The position numbers and the translations under genes are program-made. The notes under the pieces are model-generated. The model was not told the origin of the DNA and searched no databases. It saw nothing but the letters and a program-made list of their open reading frames with translations. DNA of 10,033 nt, from NCBI GenBank assembly GCA_021107335.1, contig JAIOSZ010000239.1, positions 1-10,033 on the forward strand, read 5' to 3'. How positions within the stretch are numbered: position 1 is the stretch's first letter; each line of letters opens with the position of its first letter. Source of the stretch: Desulfuromonadaceae bacterium (GTDB taxonomy: Bacteria > Desulfobacterota > Desulfuromonadia > Desulfuromonadales > Syntrophotaleaceae). Positions 8,101 through 10,033 of this stretch are shown piece after piece.

Positions 8101-8240
8101 GTAACCTGAACCGTAGGCGGCGAGATCTCGGGATACTGGGCGATGGGCAAGGTGCGCATAGTCACCAAGCCGGCAATAACGATAACGATGGAGATGACCG
8201 AAGCGAAAATCGGTCGATCGATGAAAAAACGACTGAACAT
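5124..8240 (-). CDS. RND multidrug efflux permease (HAE1 family, MexF/AcrB-like)
   Basis: Protein of 1038 residues, the normal length for AcrB/MexF-type pumps (about 1030-1060). It starts MFSRFFIDRPIFASV, the standard N-terminus leading into membrane helix 1. The proton-relay pair Asp409-Asp410 is in AIGIVVDDAIVVVEN, the partner Lys937 in ASKTSILIVEFAK and Arg967 just before RPVLMT; they align with AcrB Asp407, Asp408, Lys940 and Arg971, so the pump should be active. Two six-helix membrane halves, each with a large periplasmic loop (about 30-340 and 560-865), are evident. The sequence appears nearer MexF/BpeF than AcrB (inference from memory). It acts as an inner-membrane trimer exporting hydrophobic or amphiphilic compounds with the adaptor and channel encoded upstream. 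The start has a modest AGGGGG seven bases upstream (8248-8253). Substrate cannot be told from sequence. Confidence 0.97.
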   Translation of the reverse strand: MFSRFFIDRPIFASVISIVIVIAGLVTMRTLPIAQYPEISPPTVQVTANYPGANAEVVAETVAQPIEEQVNGVEDMLYMSSTSSNTGSYTLTVTFEVGTDLDMAAVLVQNRVAIAEPTLPEEVKRLGVSTKKQSTNILLIASLFAPEEAYDTLYLSNYATLRIKDELARIDGVGDVRIFGARDYSMRIWLDADRLKARQLTTSDVVAALKEQNVQVAAGMVGQDPAPSGQSFQYTVTTLGRLNNVEQFGEIIVKNAPGGRLTRVSDVARIELGAKNYGERTQYKGKPSVAIGIYQLPGANALDVADQVQAKLAHLSKDFPAGMAYHVPFNTTTFVDTAIEEVVQTLLIAVLLVFITIFVFLQDWRATLIPALTIPVSLIGTFAVMAALGIGINLVSLFGIVLAIGIVVDDAIVVVENAVRNINELGLSAREATIRAMHEVTGPVIATTLVMLAVFVPTAFLGGITGQLYRQFALTISAATVFSSLNALTLSPALCALVLRPTKVSNKGFFRLFNNSFDYTRNIYARLLSVLIRRAALTLICFLVLAGGAFWGFSRLPTGFVPAEDQGYAFVSIQLPDAASVERTAEVVEEINRRFAKMEGVRDWVSIIGFSLIDMAPSSNMATVWVVFDPWQERSAPHLKQDALVGRMWQEFADIQEARIFAFVPPAIRGLGFAGGFLMELQDRGGVGLDTLQQVAGGVIQAANGQSQLQRVYSTFRANVPQLYADVDRTQAKTLDIPLNNVFDTLQAYLGSVYVNDFNKFGRTYQVKVQADAAFRSSPEDIRRLEVRNNRGQMIPLGSVVDIDEAVGPQLVKRYNMYPSATINGRTGPGSSSGESLALMEQLADSNLPASFGYEWTGMSYQEKITSSQTLLIFLLAVTFVYLVLCAQYESWSSPLMVILSVPLALLGTVGAVMIRGMDVNVYTQIGIVLLIALASKTSILIVEFAKSKREAGEGIVEASTGAAALRFRPVLMTAFTFILGVAPLVVASGAGSASRQALGTAVFGGMIAATLLLLIFVPVFYVVIQRASEKVRARWKG

Positions 8241-8251
8241 TACGTGTCCCC

Positions 8252-8420
8252 CTAGGTGGGTGTCGGACTTAACGGGCCGAAACGAAAAACTGGATATTCG
8301 AGGCCAGATTTTTGAGAATTTGAGAGCGAATAGCAGGGCTATTTGTCGAAAATTGTCGGGGACATGGACCGATCAGGCGATTTTGCAGTCGGTTCATGGC
8401 TAAGTCCGACACCCTCCTAG
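8252..8420. mobile_element. Putative MITE/REP-like element bounded by 20-bp inverted repeats
   Basis: The 176-bp gap between adaptor and permease genes is almost filled by a segment with arms at 8252-8271 and 8401-8420. They match over 20 bases with one mismatch (8257/8415), including a perfect 14-bp core GGGTGTCGGACTTA. CCTAG occurs at both ends (8251-8255 and 8416-8420), compatible with a 5-bp target duplication. Inside are nested hairpins: CATGGACCGA facing TCGGTTCATG near 8365-8399, and CGAATAGC facing GCTATTTG around 8328-8346. There is no open frame for a transposase. It resembles a non-autonomous element, possibly mobilised by a REP-associated tyrosine transposase; that link is a guess. 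The right arm holds the adaptor stop codon; the left arm touches the permease ribosome-binding site. Confidence 0.6.
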
Positions 8421-9583
8421 CCGGCCTGCGATTGTTTGGCTGCCGCCAACTGCTCGGCCGTCTGCGGATTTACGGTGGCACCGGGACGAACCCGCTGCAA
8501 ACCGTTGACAATCACCCGCTCACCGGCAGCGAGGCCCTTCTGGACCACCCGCAAACCGGTAGTGGCGCTGCCAACCTCGACACCTCGGTATTCGACTTGA
8601 TTCTGCTCGTTGACCACCAGCAGGTAATAGCCCTGTTGATCGATACCGAAGGCCGACTCCGGCACTACCAGAGCCTCTTCTTGCACACTGATGGGAGCCC
8701 GCAAGCGGGCAAAGAGACCGGGCAACAAACTAGCGTCGGTATTTTCAAACACGCCACGTACCTGAATGGTGCCGGTCTGGGCATCGACCCGGTTGTCGAC
8801 GTAATCGATGTGCCCGGGGTGGGGATAATCATCTTCGGTGGAGAGGCCGAGGAACAGTTTGCTATGGCCATTACCGTTGGTCGGGGTCTGTTGACGCTCG
8901 TACTGCTTGTATTCGAGCAAATCCCGCTCGTTGACGTTGAAATAGACATACACGGGATTTTCGCTGACCACCGTGGCCAACAGGGTCTGGTCGCCGGCGC
9001 CGACCAGGTTGCCGACATCGACCAGATGGCGGCCGATACGACCGCTGATGGGGGCATGAACACGGGTATAGGAGAGCTGCAAGCGGGCTGTCTCGATGTC
9101 CGCCCGCGCTGCGTCGATAGCCGCCGCAGCCTTGGCCTGCTCGGCTCGGGCCGCGATCACCTCCACCTCACTAACCGCATTGTCTTTAAAAGCGCTTTCC
9201 TTACGCTTGAGAGTCGCCTCGGCCAAGCGCATCTCCGCCCGACGCATGGCCAACTGGGCTGTTGCCTCATCCAACCGCGCCTGATACGGCCTGGGGTCGA
9301 TAACGAACAGTAGATCGCCCTTCTTGACCCGGCTGCCGGAATCGAAGTGGATGCCCTGCAGATAGCCTTCGACCCGAGCACGCAGCTCCACCGATTCTAC
9401 GGCCGCAGTGGTGCCGCTGTACTGAGCGTAGCGAGTCACGCTCTGCACTTGGGGCACAGCGACGGTCACCGTCGGCGGCGGAGGGGCCACGAAGGTGTTT
9501 TTATCTTTGCAACCAGCAATCGCCAGCACTCCCAATAACAACATTGGACTCCAAGTACGCATTATCTGCTTTATCTTTTGCAT
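8417..9583 (-). CDS. RND efflux periplasmic adaptor lipoprotein (AcrA/MexE-like)
   Basis: Protein of 388 residues from the ATG at 9581-9583. AAGGAGA lies eight bases upstream; a longer frame from 9628 has no such support. Residues 1-25 are a lipoprotein signal with IAGC and lipidated Cys25, followed by a Pro-rich linker. Residues about 65-100 are the first half of the lipoyl-like domain (RVEGYLQGIHFDSGSRVKKG, then DLLFVIDPRPY). Residues 100-170 are the Ala/Glu/Arg-rich alpha-helical hairpin that contacts the outer-membrane channel. Residues 172-200 (TRVHAPISGRIG) complete the lipoyl domain. The beta-barrel and membrane-proximal domains follow, with DAQTGTIQVRGVFEN, LLPGLFARLR and VVPESAFG. 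It bridges permease and channel. Its start overlaps the channel gene's stop by one base (TGATG). Its TAG stop lies inside the inverted-repeat segment, so the last residues may have been altered by that insertion. Confidence 0.96.
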   Translation of the reverse strand: MQKIKQIMRTWSPMLLLGVLAIAGCKDKNTFVAPPPPTVTVAVPQVQSVTRYAQYSGTTAAVESVELRARVEGYLQGIHFDSGSRVKKGDLLFVIDPRPYQARLDEATAQLAMRRAEMRLAEATLKRKESAFKDNAVSEVEVIAARAEQAKAAAAIDAARADIETARLQLSYTRVHAPISGRIGRHLVDVGNLVGAGDQTLLATVVSENPVYVYFNVNERDLLEYKQYERQQTPTNGNGHSKLFLGLSTEDDYPHPGHIDYVDNRVDAQTGTIQVRGVFENTDASLLPGLFARLRAPISVQEEALVVPESAFGIDQQGYYLLVVNEQNQVEYRGVEVGSATTGLRVVQKGLAAGERVIVNGLQRVRPGATVNPQTAEQLAAAKQSQAG

Positions 9584-10033
9584 CAGGGCTTCTCCTTGCT
9601 TGGGTCTTGCGGTCCGGCCGGATTCCAACCACCACCGATTGCTTTGTAGAGCTGAACCAGATTAATAACCGAATCGCCCCGGGCGGCAGCCAGCTGGTTT
9701 TCGATTTCGAACAGGGCGCGCTGGGAATCCAACACGTTTTGAAAATCGGACAAACCGTCTTTATAGAGACCGGTGGCCAGTTTCACCGAACGGCGACCCG
9801 CCTGCTGTGAGCGCTCCAGAGCTGCCAGAGTGTCCCGCTGCTGCAAATATTGGGTCATGGCGTTTTCCGCCTCATTAAGGGCATTGAGCATCGACTGCTC
9901 ATATTGATAGAGAGCCTGTTCAGCACGGGCATCCTCAACTTGAATCTGGCTGCGCACTCGTTTGCCGTCAAACAGCAACCAGCGCACCGTTGGGCCAAAA
10001 GCAAAGGCACGGCTACCTGACTTGAGCAGATCG
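9583..10033 (-). CDS. Outer-membrane efflux channel (OprM/NodT family), C-terminal part
   Basis: Only the last 149 residues are visible; the frame stays open to the window edge and the gene continues beyond it. The segment FAFGPTVRWLLFDGKRVRSQI corresponds to the start of the second structural repeat of OprM/TolC-type channels, where the frame reads straight through a GTG at 9987 that should not be taken as a start. Then come a long Gln/Ala-rich helix, LATGLYKDGLSDFQNVLDSQRALFEIENQL and the ending LVQLYKAIGGGW, all hallmarks of the NodT-type outer-membrane factor family. It forms the trimeric exit duct for the pump. It is the first of the four operon genes seen here in transcription order, whereas the channel gene usually comes last or lies elsewhere. 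The stop TGA overlaps the adaptor ATG by one base, suggesting translational coupling. Confidence 0.95.
   Translation of the reverse strand, partial: DLLKSGSRAFAFGPTVRWLLFDGKRVRSQIQVEDARAEQALYQYEQSMLNALNEAENAMTQYLQQRDTLAALERSQQAGRRSVKLATGLYKDGLSDFQNVLDSQRALFEIENQLAAARGDSVINLVQLYKAIGGGWNPAGPQDPSKEKP

Overview
The window looks like a chromosomal segment of a Gram-negative bacterium. Three of the seven genes carry lipobox signal peptides, one has an ordinary Sec signal, and the largest block encodes a tripartite efflux pump that spans two membranes. The paired DUF3300/DUF2950 genes, a stand-alone TraT-like lipoprotein and a MexF-type RND pump would fit a Desulfuromonas/Geobacter-like deltaproteobacterium (Desulfuromonadota). 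That placement is a guess from gene content, because no rRNA or other phylogenetic marker is present.

Left part (1-2992, + strand): about 418 bp without a convincing gene, then a two-gene unit. The first gene encodes a secreted or periplasmic DUF3300 protein with an extraordinary Arg/Gln-rich tail. The second encodes a DUF2950 lipoprotein. The unit ends in a strong 19-bp hairpin terminator.

Middle part (2993-4436): an AT-rich intergenic stretch of about 480 bp leads to a TraT-like outer-membrane lipoprotein gene with a TTG start. A canonical intrinsic terminator sits only 37 bp upstream of that start. It is preceded by adjoining hairpins and a possible pseudoknot (3281-3346), so the region may be a regulated leader or may encode a small RNA. 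Downstream of traT are one terminator, a palindrome and a bidirectional terminator that separates it from the convergent efflux operon.

Right part (4466-10033, - strand): an efflux operon transcribed right to left. Its order is outer-membrane channel (3' end only), periplasmic adaptor lipoprotein, RND permease, TetR/AcrR-type repressor. Channel and adaptor overlap by one base (TGATG). Adaptor and permease are separated by an unusual 169-bp segment bounded by 20-bp inverted repeats with one mismatch. That segment supplies the adaptor stop codon and touches the permease ribosome-binding site; it resembles a small non-autonomous mobile or REP-like element. The repressor is the last gene of the operon and probably regulates it by feedback.

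Most other long open frames, including antisense frames of 240-593 codons, are shadows of these genes.
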